A DNA stretch of 40,926 nucleotides. Origin: Aquificaceae bacterium (lineage in GTDB: Bacteria > Aquificota > Aquificia > Aquificales > Aquificaceae). Positions 32,457 through 39,795 of this stretch are shown here, in pieces; position 1 is the first letter of the stretch; every line of letters begins with the position of its first letter. Where the stretch lies: NCBI GenBank assembly GCA_025057455.1, contig JANWWY010000011.1:1-40926 (forward strand), read 5' to 3'. A program made the translations under genes and the position numbers. The notes under the pieces were generated by a model. The model saw nothing but the letters and a program-made list of their open reading frames with translations. It was not told where the DNA came from and ran no database searches.

Positions 32457-33562
32457 TCTCTAATCCTTCTGGCACCCTCTTTGAGGGTGCCACCATCCTT
32501 TGCAAAGGATATTCTTATGTATTTTTCCGTGTTATTCTTCCCAAAATCTATGCCAGGTGTTACCGCCACTCTTGCCTCTCTTAAAAGCTTCATGGCAAGT
32601 TGGTAGCTGTCTTTAGTATATTTGCTTACATCCAACCATACGTAGAAGGCTCCCTCTGGAAATGCATCTATGTTACCCACCCCTTTCAACTCTTTCAGTA
32701 TTATGTCTCTTCTTTTCTTGTAAATTTCCCTTACCTGAAGGAGGTAAGCGTAGTCAAAAGCTCCTAATGCTGCGTATTGGCTTAATGTAGGTGGGGATAT
32801 GTAGAGATTTTGCAGTATAAGCTCAGCCTTTCTTACCATGTCTTCGTCTGGCAGTATTGCCCAACCTAGTCTAAAGCCTGGCATACAGAAAGCTTTGGAA
32901 AACCCATTTATAACTATAGCCCTTTGACTGAATTCAAGAGCTGTGTGCTCCCTTTTGTCATAGACAAGCCCATGGTATATTTCATCACATATGAGGTAGA
33001 TATTTCTATCCTCGCAAAACTGGGCAAGAGCCTTTAGGTTCTCTTCTTCGTAGAGGCTACCTGTAGGGTTCGAGGGTGAAGAAATATGCACCGCCTTAAG
33101 ATTTTTCAAATCCATAAGGTGCTCGGGCTTTATCTGATATTTAGTACTCTTGTCTACCTCTACGAAGAGCGGTTGGATGTCTAAAATGTGGGCAAAGTTC
33201 TTATAACATGGATAGGATGGGTCGGATAGAGCTAAAACATCCCATGTATCAAGTAGTAGTGCATATACCATAAGAAAAGCGGAGGAAGTTCCCGTGGTGA
33301 CCACAACCCTTGATGGGGAAATATCCACACCGTAGTATTCGTAATAATGCCTTGCTATTTCTTCCCTTAGTTCAATAATACCCAAGCTGGGAGTGTAGGA
33401 ATATTTCTTTTCCCTTATTACTCTTTCCAAAGTCTGCAAAACTCCTGGAGGAGGGTCTATGTCTGGTTCTCCTATTTCCATATGCACCACATCCTCCATT
33501 TGGTAAGCTTCCTTTAGAATATCCATAACGAGAAAAGGGCTCACATTATCAAGCCTTCCCAT
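32441..33562 (-). CDS. Class I/II pyridoxal-phosphate aminotransferase
   Basis: The 373-residue protein is a fold-type I aminotransferase. It shows HMEIGEPDIDPP, SYTPSLGIIELREEIARHY, the TTGTSSAF cofactor loop, HISSPSNPTGSLY (Asn), ICDEIYHGLVYD (Asp and Tyr), the Schiff-base lysine in INGFSKAFCMPGFRLGW and the substrate Arg in YIRISFAKDGG. It resembles aspartate/alanine/aromatic aminotransferases of the I-gamma type, but the substrate cannot be told from sequence alone. It starts 14 bases inside the FlgJ-like gene and has only a distant GGAG. It probably shares that gene's promoter. Confidence 0.92.
   Translation of the reverse strand: MGRLDNVSPFLVMDILKEAYQMEDVVHMEIGEPDIDPPPGVLQTLERVIREKKYSYTPSLGIIELREEIARHYYEYYGVDISPSRVVVTTGTSSAFLMVYALLLDTWDVLALSDPSYPCYKNFAHILDIQPLFVEVDKSTKYQIKPEHLMDLKNLKAVHISSPSNPTGSLYEEENLKALAQFCEDRNIYLICDEIYHGLVYDKREHTALEFSQRAIVINGFSKAFCMPGFRLGWAILPDEDMVRKAELILQNLYISPPTLSQYAALGAFDYAYLLQVREIYKKRRDIILKELKGVGNIDAFPEGAFYVWLDVSKYTKDSYQLAMKLLREARVAVTPGIDFGKNNTEKYIRISFAKDGGTLKEGARRIRDYLTR
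32471..32510. terminator. Two hairpins in the convergent 3' region
   Basis: GGCACCCTC and GAGGGTGCC (32471-32479, 32483-32491) form a perfect 9-base stem with a TTT loop. Three bases further is the 16-base palindrome ATCCTTTGCAAAGGAT (32495-32510). Both lie in the last codons of the aminotransferase and just after the OmpA-domain gene. No T-run follows on either strand, so termination is uncertain. Confidence 0.4.
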
Positions 33563-33824
33563 CTTTTATATGCTCCAGAATAAATTTTGCTATGCCAATA
33601 CCGCCCGCTTGGGCTAACTTTTTGCTTAGATTTTCCAGAAAGCTATCGTAGTATAACCTTGTATCGAAAGATTTATCCTCCAGCATGGGCTTAAAAGCTT
33701 CCTTTAGCAATTCCTTTAGCAGGATGGCTTCAAACTCAACTGCGGTACTTTTTTTGTCCTTCTTTATAAGCTCTTGATAGTTTAAGCTATGAACCGCGTA
33801 TGTGAGTTTTTTGCTTATATCCAT
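33549..33824 (-). CDS. FlgJ-like flagellar rod-binding protein without muramidase domain
   Basis: The 91-residue product matches the rod-binding domain of FlgJ: AVEFEAILLKELLKEAFKPM, then YYDSFLENLSKKLAQAGGIGIAKFILEHI. FlgJ caps the growing flagellar rod. In enterobacteria a C-terminal muramidase domain is fused to it; here the protein stops after the rod-binding part, as in several other lineages, so another enzyme must open the wall. It is the only flagellar gene in the window and implies that the organism is motile or had motile ancestors. It is separated by 16 bases from the divergent Omp85 gene and has a TATAAT 8 bases before its ATG. Confidence 0.82.
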   Translation of the reverse strand: MDISKKLTYAVHSLNYQELIKKDKKSTAVEFEAILLKELLKEAFKPMLEDKSFDTRLYYDSFLENLSKKLAQAGGIGIAKFILEHIKDGKA

Positions 33825-33828
33825 TGGT

Positions 33829-33838
33829 TAAAATTATA
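33829..33838. promoter_or_regulatory. Overlapping divergent -10 boxes (flgJ-like and Omp85 genes)
   Basis: On the plus strand TAAAAT (33829-33834) ends 6 bases before the Omp85 ATG at 33841. On the minus strand TATAAT (33833-33838) ends 8 bases before the FlgJ-like ATG at 33824. The two hexamers share two base pairs, in a gap of only 16 bases, and neither gene has a Shine-Dalgarno. Confidence 0.5.
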
Positions 33839-33840
33839 CT

Positions 33841-36441
33841 ATGCTACTGATATTGCTTCTCTTTTTCCCCTTAACCGTTCTCTCGCAGGTTTTCATAATT
33901 TCTAACTATCCCTTGAGGAAGAACAACTTGGAAAAAGTAATAAACATGGATAACTACAAAGAAATAGTTCAGGTAATAAGAAGCGTTGAAGATGTGAAGG
34001 ATGTTTATTTGATGGAGGAAGAGGACAGAATCTACATATACATAGAACGATACCCTATAGTTAGGAAAGTACACATAAGGGGAAATAGAACAGTGCAGAA
34101 AGAAGAAATCCTATCATACCTTGGGCTTTATGATGGTATGCCGTTGCGTGCTCCTGAATTTGACGAAAAGGATGTGGAAGAGAGAATAAAGAGGCTATAC
34201 AGAGATAGGGGCTTTTTGGATGTCTCTGTGGGTGTAACCATAAAAAGGGATGAAGAAGGTTATTTGGAATTGTTTATCGGAGTGGATGAGGGAAGTGTGT
34301 ACTTTACCGAAGGGGGCGTATACAAGGGCTCAAGCTATGAGCCTTCCCTTCTTGATTTGAAGATAGGACTTGTAAGAGGAAGAGTCTACAAGGAGACCTT
34401 TTTTAGCGAAGGCGTCTTCCCTTTGCAGGATTTCTACAGAAAGGAAGGTTTCTGGGACAGTTTTGTTTATTACGAAGGCGTAGAAAAACTCAAGTTAGAA
34501 AAACCCTTTTTTAGAGTGCTTCTGCCCCACGATAGGACCTTAGGTAAAAGGCCGCTTGGCATACTGGGGTCTTTCTTTGAAGGTTTGTCAAACCTATTTA
34601 ATCATCCACTGTATACCATGAAAGCCTTTGCTGGCAAGGGCTACGTTGCCAGGCCAATTTTTCAGATTATAGAGGGTAATAGGTATCAAGTTTCTTGGGA
34701 GGGTGCAGAATTCTTTAAGCCTTACGAGCTAATAAGATTTACCGGACTTGAGGAAAAGGGTGTAGACCCCTTTTCTCTGGAGGAAGCCAAGCAGGAGCTT
34801 GTTAGAGCCTACCACAGGAAGGGGTTTTTTGATGTGCAAGTTGAATACAAGGTGGAAGACTATAGAATAAACTTTACAATACAGGAGGGGAAAAGGTACA
34901 CAATTGTTGGAAACGTATTGGAAGGGGAGTTTTATGACGAGGATAAGCTGGAAGCCTTACTGGATAAAAGGCTGAAGGAGCTTTCTGCAGAGGGTTATAC
35001 CTTGGCTGAGGGCAAGTTGGAAAAGGAAGTTATGAAGAATCTTAGGGAAGTAAAGGTAAAGCTGGAGATAGAGCCTGGAAAAAGGCAAATACTGAAGGAT
35101 TTTGTATACAAAGGGGATAACAGAGTAATAAAGGGTATATTTAAAAAGCATAGGGAAAGACTACCCACCATATTCAACACAGACCTCGTAGAGAGCCTTA
35201 ACTTGGATTTGCAAAGATACTTTCTAAGGGCTGGTTTCATGGAAGGTGATTTTGATATACAGGTAGATATTCAAGAAGACGATAAGAACCTTTACTACAC
35301 ATACATCTATACTGTAAAAGAAGGACCCATATACCAATTAGGTGAGACCATCTATTACGGATATGAAAGGACAAAACTACGTGAACTTTCCTACATGACA
35401 GAAAAGGCTAAAAACTACTCAGAAACCATCAACGATAAAACTCTCCACAACATGCTAAACAGTGGTATATTCACCGGTGTTTCCATAGATACTTTTTTGG
35501 ATAAAGAAAGAAAGTTAGTACACCGTTTGGTGCAAATCTCTGAAGACCAGCGAGGTATTTTTGACCTTTCTCTGGGATACAACACAGAAGAGCTCCTTTC
35601 TTTAGAAACCTTCTTAGGCTTAAAGAATCTGTTTGGTGTTGGTGTTACATCTGGGTTTAGATACAGAAAAACGGGAAAGAGGGAACTATACGATTTGAGC
35701 TTACAAGATGGCTTCCTTTTTTCCAGCAGGTATTGGTTCAAGTCTAACCTCTTTAGAAGCTACGAAGAGCACAAGAGTTACGAGTTGAACTCTAACGGAT
35801 ATAACCTTCAGTTAGGTTATAGGATAACAACTAACGCTTCAGTGGGACCCGTCATAAGTCTTCTGAAAAACAGGGTTGACGGGCAAAATTACCACCTGAG
35901 GAAATATGGACTCTTCTACATAAGAGAGTTTAAGGATGACCCCTTTTCTCCACAGAGATTACACTACAACAGCATAAACCTTAGCCTAGCTGAGGGTGAT
36001 GCCAGATATACAAAGTTTGACCTGTCCACTTTCTATGTAATACCTGTTAAGAGCGGTTTTAGGCTGAGCTTTAAGGTAGCTGGCGGAGCTGTGTGGGGTG
36101 ATGCACCCATCTTTGAAAAATTTTTCTTGGGAGGTATTAGAGACCTAAGAGGCTACTCCTTTGAAGAAATAGGTCAACCAAAGGGTGGAAAGTACTATGG
36201 CTTTGGTAGATTAGAATTTATATTTTCCCTTAAAGGTCCTTTTATAGGTGTTCTCTTTGGCGATGCTGGTGCGGTGGGTGACAAGTGGAGCTATCTTGCC
36301 AAAAATATAAAGGGAGATTTAGGAATGGGGTTTGGCGTAAATACGCCTTTGGGTCCTGTAAGATTGGACTTAGCATTCCCCATAGAGAGAAAATGGTTGG
36401 ATAGGCATAGAATATACCTATCGGTAGGTTATTATTACTGA
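33841..36441 (+). CDS. Omp85-family outer membrane protein (BamA/TamA type)
   Basis: Omp85 proteins insert beta-barrel proteins into the outer membrane. The 866-residue product has a signal peptide (about 1-15), a long periplasmic region of POTRA-like repeats and a C-terminal 16-strand barrel (about 530-866). POTRA signs are VRKVHIRGNRTVQKEEILSY, RIKRLYRDRGFLDVSVGV, AYHRKGFFDVQVEY and FVYKGDNRV. The barrel contains FFLGGIRDLRGYSFEEIG, with the conserved RGY/F turn, and ends in alternating aromatic residues (LSVGYYY). No lpxD, skp or bamD gene is near. Both BamA and TamA are possible. The start at 33841 lies 16 bases from the divergent FlgJ-like gene. Confidence 0.9.
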   Translation: MLLILLLFFPLTVLSQVFIISNYPLRKNNLEKVINMDNYKEIVQVIRSVEDVKDVYLMEEEDRIYIYIERYPIVRKVHIRGNRTVQKEEILSYLGLYDGMPLRAPEFDEKDVEERIKRLYRDRGFLDVSVGVTIKRDEEGYLELFIGVDEGSVYFTEGGVYKGSSYEPSLLDLKIGLVRGRVYKETFFSEGVFPLQDFYRKEGFWDSFVYYEGVEKLKLEKPFFRVLLPHDRTLGKRPLGILGSFFEGLSNLFNHPLYTMKAFAGKGYVARPIFQIIEGNRYQVSWEGAEFFKPYELIRFTGLEEKGVDPFSLEEAKQELVRAYHRKGFFDVQVEYKVEDYRINFTIQEGKRYTIVGNVLEGEFYDEDKLEALLDKRLKELSAEGYTLAEGKLEKEVMKNLREVKVKLEIEPGKRQILKDFVYKGDNRVIKGIFKKHRERLPTIFNTDLVESLNLDLQRYFLRAGFMEGDFDIQVDIQEDDKNLYYTYIYTVKEGPIYQLGETIYYGYERTKLRELSYMTEKAKNYSETINDKTLHNMLNSGIFTGVSIDTFLDKERKLVHRLVQISEDQRGIFDLSLGYNTEELLSLETFLGLKNLFGVGVTSGFRYRKTGKRELYDLSLQDGFLFSSRYWFKSNLFRSYEEHKSYELNSNGYNLQLGYRITTNASVGPVISLLKNRVDGQNYHLRKYGLFYIREFKDDPFSPQRLHYNSINLSLAEGDARYTKFDLSTFYVIPVKSGFRLSFKVAGGAVWGDAPIFEKFFLGGIRDLRGYSFEEIGQPKGGKYYGFGRLEFIFSLKGPFIGVLFGDAGAVGDKWSYLAKNIKGDLGMGFGVNTPLGPVRLDLAFPIERKWLDRHRIYLSVGYYY

Positions 36442-36465
36442 TTAGGTATCACTACCATATTGATT

Positions 36466-36618
36466 TTACTGGCTTTTGCGAAATCTCTGTTCCATTTTCT
36501 CTCTATAGGACTCTATTTTTTCTTTCCTATGTTGAGGGTTGCTGAAGTATATGAGGCTGAGAAGTAGGGAAATGGTAGCTAAAGATATGAGAATTAGCAA
36601 AACGAGGTTTTTTCTCAT
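36466..36618 (-). CDS. Small membrane protein at the end of the cox operon
   Basis: This 50-residue product has one N-terminal membrane helix (MRKNLVLLILISLATISLLL, then SLIYF) and a charged tail (HRKEKIESYREKMEQRFRKS). It follows coxA by 31 bases on the same strand. It may be a small subunit or assembly factor of the oxidase, like the single-helix subunits known from other oxidases, but I recognise no family. The ATG has no nearby Shine-Dalgarno. The only candidate, AAGGAG at the coxA stop, is separated from it by a perfect hairpin, which could bring the two together. Codon use is like that of the neighbours. Confidence 0.6.
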   Translation of the reverse strand: MRKNLVLLILISLATISLLLSLIYFSNPQHRKEKIESYREKMEQRFRKSQ

Positions 36619-36626
36619 GTTTTAAG

Positions 36627-36642
36627 GGGGGCAGAAGCCCCC
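36627..36642 (-). promoter_or_regulatory. Hairpin between coxA and the small downstream gene
   Basis: GGGGGC and GCCCCC form a perfect 6-base stem with a 4-base loop (TTCT on the minus strand). It lies 3 bases after an AAGGAG and 8 bases before an ATG. No T-run follows on the minus strand, so a role in translation or RNA stability is as likely as termination. Confidence 0.5.
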
Positions 36643-36649
36643 AAACTCC

Positions 36650-38269
36650 TTACTGTTTTTTGTGCTGTTTTTCGAGCCACTCATAGTTGTACGGGTCCCA
36701 GTCTTCAGGCATGTGGGGTATTTTGTCAAAGTTGTGAGGTGGTGGTGGAGATGGTACAAGCCACTCAAGGGAAGGAGATTGCCAAGGGTTTCCATCCGCC
36801 TTCTTACCAAGCTTTGTGGAGAGAATTAAGTTGGCGACAGCTACAAGTATACCAAATCCTAATATCATAGCACCGTAGGTTTGGAGTTCGTGAAGTCTTA
36901 TCCAGCTGTCTATAGCAGGGTAGTCCGCATACCTCCTTGGCATACCTTCAAGACCAACTATAAACTGAAGGAAGTAAAAGAGGTTTGAACCTATCATAAT
37001 AAGCACCAGGGCTATCTTTGCCCAGAGCTCGCTGTACATCCTTCCAGTAAACTTAGGATACCAGTAGTGGAATCCACCAAAGGCAGCCAAGGTAAGAGCC
37101 ATTCCAAGCACATAGTGGAAGTGTGCCACTACAAAATGAGAGTCGTGCACTGCAATATCAAAGGCAGGAAGCCCAAGAGGTATACCAGTAAGCCCGCCTA
37201 TGAGGAACATAAATATGGCACTTAGAGTATACAGCATTGGTGCGGTAAACCTTATAGAACCCTTATACAGGGTAAAAATCCAGTTGAATATCTTTATACC
37301 AGTTGGCACGCCTATAAGCACAGTGGTATAGGAAAAGAGTATTCTTATCCAGTCTGGCACACCGCTGGTAAACATGTGATGTATCCAAACCATAAAGCCC
37401 AGAATAGCTATGCCCCATATGGCAAATATCATGGAAGTCTTCCCAAATATCTCCCTTCTGGAAAAAGTGGCTATCATCTCCGATATGAGACCAAAAGCAG
37501 GAAGTATCATCACGTAAACAACCGGATGAGAGTAGAACCAGAAGAGATTTTGATAAAGAAGTGGGTCACCACCCCTTGTTGGGTCAAAAAAGGCTGTTTG
37601 GAAGTATTTGTCCATGAGAAGCATGGTAACCGCACCGGCAAGGGCGGGAACTCCAAGTATTTGAATTACGTTCATGGCAAGAAAAGAGTGCAAGAAAAGG
37701 TTCATTTTCTTAAGGGTTATACCTGGTGCTCTCATGGTTAAGTTGGTAACCACAAGGTTTATGGCACTGGCAAGAGAGGAAGCACCGAGGAGGTGTATGA
37801 TAAGTGTATAGAAGGCAACAGGACCTGCGTTATCGTTTAGTGAGAAGGGTGGGTAGCCAGTCCACATCATCTTTATGTGGTTGCCAGGAAGAAGTGTAAT
37901 AATTGCAAGAACACTGGCTGCAAAGAAGAACCAATAGCTCAAAGCATTTAGCCTTGGAAAGGCAACATCTCTCGCACCTATCATAAGAGGAAGAAGGTAG
38001 TTACCAAAAGAACTCCATATACCCACAGCCCACCAGAACTGCATGATAACGCCATGAACAGTCAAAGCTTGATTGTAAGTATCTTCAGACATATACTGAA
38101 GTCCTGGCTGGTAAAGCTCCATCCTAACGGCGAGGGCGGATAGTCCAGCTATCAGGAAGAAAATTAGGCTTGTAACACCGTACATAATGCCTATCTTCTT
38201 GTGGTCCGTGGTAAATATCCACTCTTTTAGCCCTGCACTAAAATAGGGTCTGTAACCGACGGCAGCCAT
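36650..38269 (-). CDS. coxA: Cytochrome c oxidase subunit I, A2 type
   Basis: Subunit I of the aa3-type oxidase holds heme a and the heme a3-CuB centre that reduces oxygen. The 539-residue protein has about 12 helices. Seen are the heme ligands (HGVIMQFWW; VVAHFHYVL), the CuB His-Tyr pair in YSHPVVYVMILP, the His pair in WIHHMFTSG and the K-channel Thr and Lys in GVPTGIKIFNW. Helix VI has YSHP in place of the GHPE of A1 oxidases, so the D-channel glutamate is replaced by the YS motif of the A2 subfamily. The D-channel asparagine near RLNALSYW is also changed. The ATG at 38269 has AAAGGAGGTG. Confidence 0.96.
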   Translation of the reverse strand: MAAVGYRPYFSAGLKEWIFTTDHKKIGIMYGVTSLIFFLIAGLSALAVRMELYQPGLQYMSEDTYNQALTVHGVIMQFWWAVGIWSSFGNYLLPLMIGARDVAFPRLNALSYWFFFAASVLAIITLLPGNHIKMMWTGYPPFSLNDNAGPVAFYTLIIHLLGASSLASAINLVVTNLTMRAPGITLKKMNLFLHSFLAMNVIQILGVPALAGAVTMLLMDKYFQTAFFDPTRGGDPLLYQNLFWFYSHPVVYVMILPAFGLISEMIATFSRREIFGKTSMIFAIWGIAILGFMVWIHHMFTSGVPDWIRILFSYTTVLIGVPTGIKIFNWIFTLYKGSIRFTAPMLYTLSAIFMFLIGGLTGIPLGLPAFDIAVHDSHFVVAHFHYVLGMALTLAAFGGFHYWYPKFTGRMYSELWAKIALVLIMIGSNLFYFLQFIVGLEGMPRRYADYPAIDSWIRLHELQTYGAMILGFGILVAVANLILSTKLGKKADGNPWQSPSLEWLVPSPPPPHNFDKIPHMPEDWDPYNYEWLEKQHKKQ

Positions 38270-38284
38270 GATGATGCACCTCCT

Positions 38285-39001
38285 TTAAAGGTTTTGTTTA
38301 TCTGAAGGGTTATTGCTTTGCACGCCCTGATTCAACCATTTTTCAAATTCTCCTTTCGGCACTACCTTTAACACCGCAGCCATCTTAGAATGTTGTGTTC
38401 CACAGTATTCCCTGCAGAATACCCAATAGTCTCCTTGTTGGTTTATCTGGAACCACAGGTGAGTTATCCTACCAGGGACGCAGTCTTCTGTAACCTTCGC
38501 TGGATGCACATAAAAGGAGTGTATTACATCCCTTGAGGTGCATAGTACCTTTATGGGCGTGTCCTCGGGTATGTAAGCCTTGAACATGTCGTTTACCTCT
38601 TCTGGCTTGAGGTATACATTGGTTTCTGGGTTTACCACGCTGTTGAAGAAGGAGTACACCTTTTTACCGTTGGGATATTCAAATTCCCAACCCCACATAA
38701 AAGCGGTTACCTTTATCTCTAAGGCATTTTCTGGAGCATTCCTTTGAATCCTGTAAAAGGCAAAGCTGTGCGTAGCCAAGTATATAACCACTATGGTGGG
38801 TATTATAGTCCAGAGTACTTCCAGAGCTTTGCTTTCCTTAACCTCTTGGGCCTTTTCATTTACACCCTTCCTGTAGCGGTATTTAATTAGAAAGTAAGCC
38901 GCAGGAAGGAAAACTACCAAATAGATGACTACGGATATGAAAAGCCATATCTCGTACATAGTCTGCCAGTAGTTGGCAGGGTAGGCAAGTATTTCCTTCA
39001 T
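38285..39001 (-). CDS. coxB: Cytochrome c oxidase subunit II
   Basis: Subunit II takes electrons from cytochrome c through its dinuclear CuA centre. The 238-residue protein has two membrane helices (about 15-38 and 60-82) and a periplasmic cupredoxin domain. It carries the aromatic electron-entry patch FMWGWEFEYPNG, the His of DVIHSFYVHP and the CuA cluster CREYCGTQHSKM (Cys-x3-Cys-x3-His-x2-Met). There is no fused cytochrome c domain. A good Shine-Dalgarno is present, and its ATG overlaps the stop of the SCO gene as ATGA. coxA follows after 15 bases. Confidence 0.96.
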   Translation of the reverse strand: MKEILAYPANYWQTMYEIWLFISVVIYLVVFLPAAYFLIKYRYRKGVNEKAQEVKESKALEVLWTIIPTIVVIYLATHSFAFYRIQRNAPENALEIKVTAFMWGWEFEYPNGKKVYSFFNSVVNPETNVYLKPEEVNDMFKAYIPEDTPIKVLCTSRDVIHSFYVHPAKVTEDCVPGRITHLWFQINQQGDYWVFCREYCGTQHSKMAAVLKVVPKGEFEKWLNQGVQSNNPSDKQNL

Positions 39002-39795
39002 TGGTGCACCTCCTTTCTATACCTGTTATAAAAGTATGCAAGGGAAAAGGTCCCTAAGACACCTAGCAATCCAAGCCCTGCAAATATGAGGGTTGGGTCT
39101 ATTACATACCTGCTCCTCGTATGGTCGTAGCGGTAGCAGGCAAGGATAGCCAGGTCTACAATCTTGTTTATGGATGGCTTTTCCCTCTGAGCATCTATAA
39201 AGGCTAAGCTCACATCCTTTTCCCTAAGATAGGGTCCATACAGGTATCTCATTACTTTTCCATCCTGGGATAGGAATACGGTAACATTGGGATGGATGAA
39301 TATCTTGTCTCTGTCTATGTAGTAGAATTTGTAGCCAATAGACTGTGTCAACTTTCTTATGTCATCTTTTGACGCAAGCCCCACGAGCCAGTTTTCGGGC
39401 ATTTCCAAAGTGCCAAAATTTTTGAGCATAAACTGCTTCATAGTCTCCACATTATCCCTTTCGTCAAAGGAAAGGACTACATATCTGTAATCTTTGGGTA
39501 GTTTTTTTGAGACCTTATATAGGTTCTCTGCAGTTATGGGACACACCGTGTCACAGCTGTAGTAGCCAAGGAGAAGAGCGGTGGGTTTACCCCAGATAAA
39601 ATCTTTTAGGTCAACCTCGCCTTTCAGAGTTTTCACCCTTATGTTGGCTACATGCCTGCCTATGTATAGGTCTTCTTGAATTTTAACTACGCTCACATCC
39701 TGTTCACCGTAATAGCTGGTATACCTGCCATACTCGTAAGGCTCCCGCGCAAAAACAGAGGCCGAAAGTATAAGGGAAAGAAAAAGTAACCTCAT
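38998..39795 (-). CDS. SCO1/SenC-family copper chaperone
   Basis: SCO proteins deliver copper to CuA or reduce its cysteines during oxidase assembly. The 265-residue protein has a cleavable-looking signal (residues 1-16), a thioredoxin fold with the copper motif YYSCDTVCPITAENL (Cys-x3-Cys) and the His ligand in IFIHPNVTVFLSQDG. It also has a C-terminal membrane helix (about 233-255) followed by YNRYRKEVHQ. Most SCO proteins are anchored at the N terminus, so the C-terminal anchor is unusual. It sits between subunits III and II, with ATGA overlaps on both sides, a placement that fits service to CuA of the adjacent coxB. Confidence 0.93.
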   Translation of the reverse strand: MRLLFLSLILSASVFAREPYEYGRYTSYYGEQDVSVVKIQEDLYIGRHVANIRVKTLKGEVDLKDFIWGKPTALLLGYYSCDTVCPITAENLYKVSKKLPKDYRYVVLSFDERDNVETMKQFMLKNFGTLEMPENWLVGLASKDDIRKLTQSIGYKFYYIDRDKIFIHPNVTVFLSQDGKVMRYLYGPYLREKDVSLAFIDAQREKPSINKIVDLAILACYRYDHTRSRYVIDPTLIFAGLGLLGVLGTFSLAYFYNRYRKEVHQ

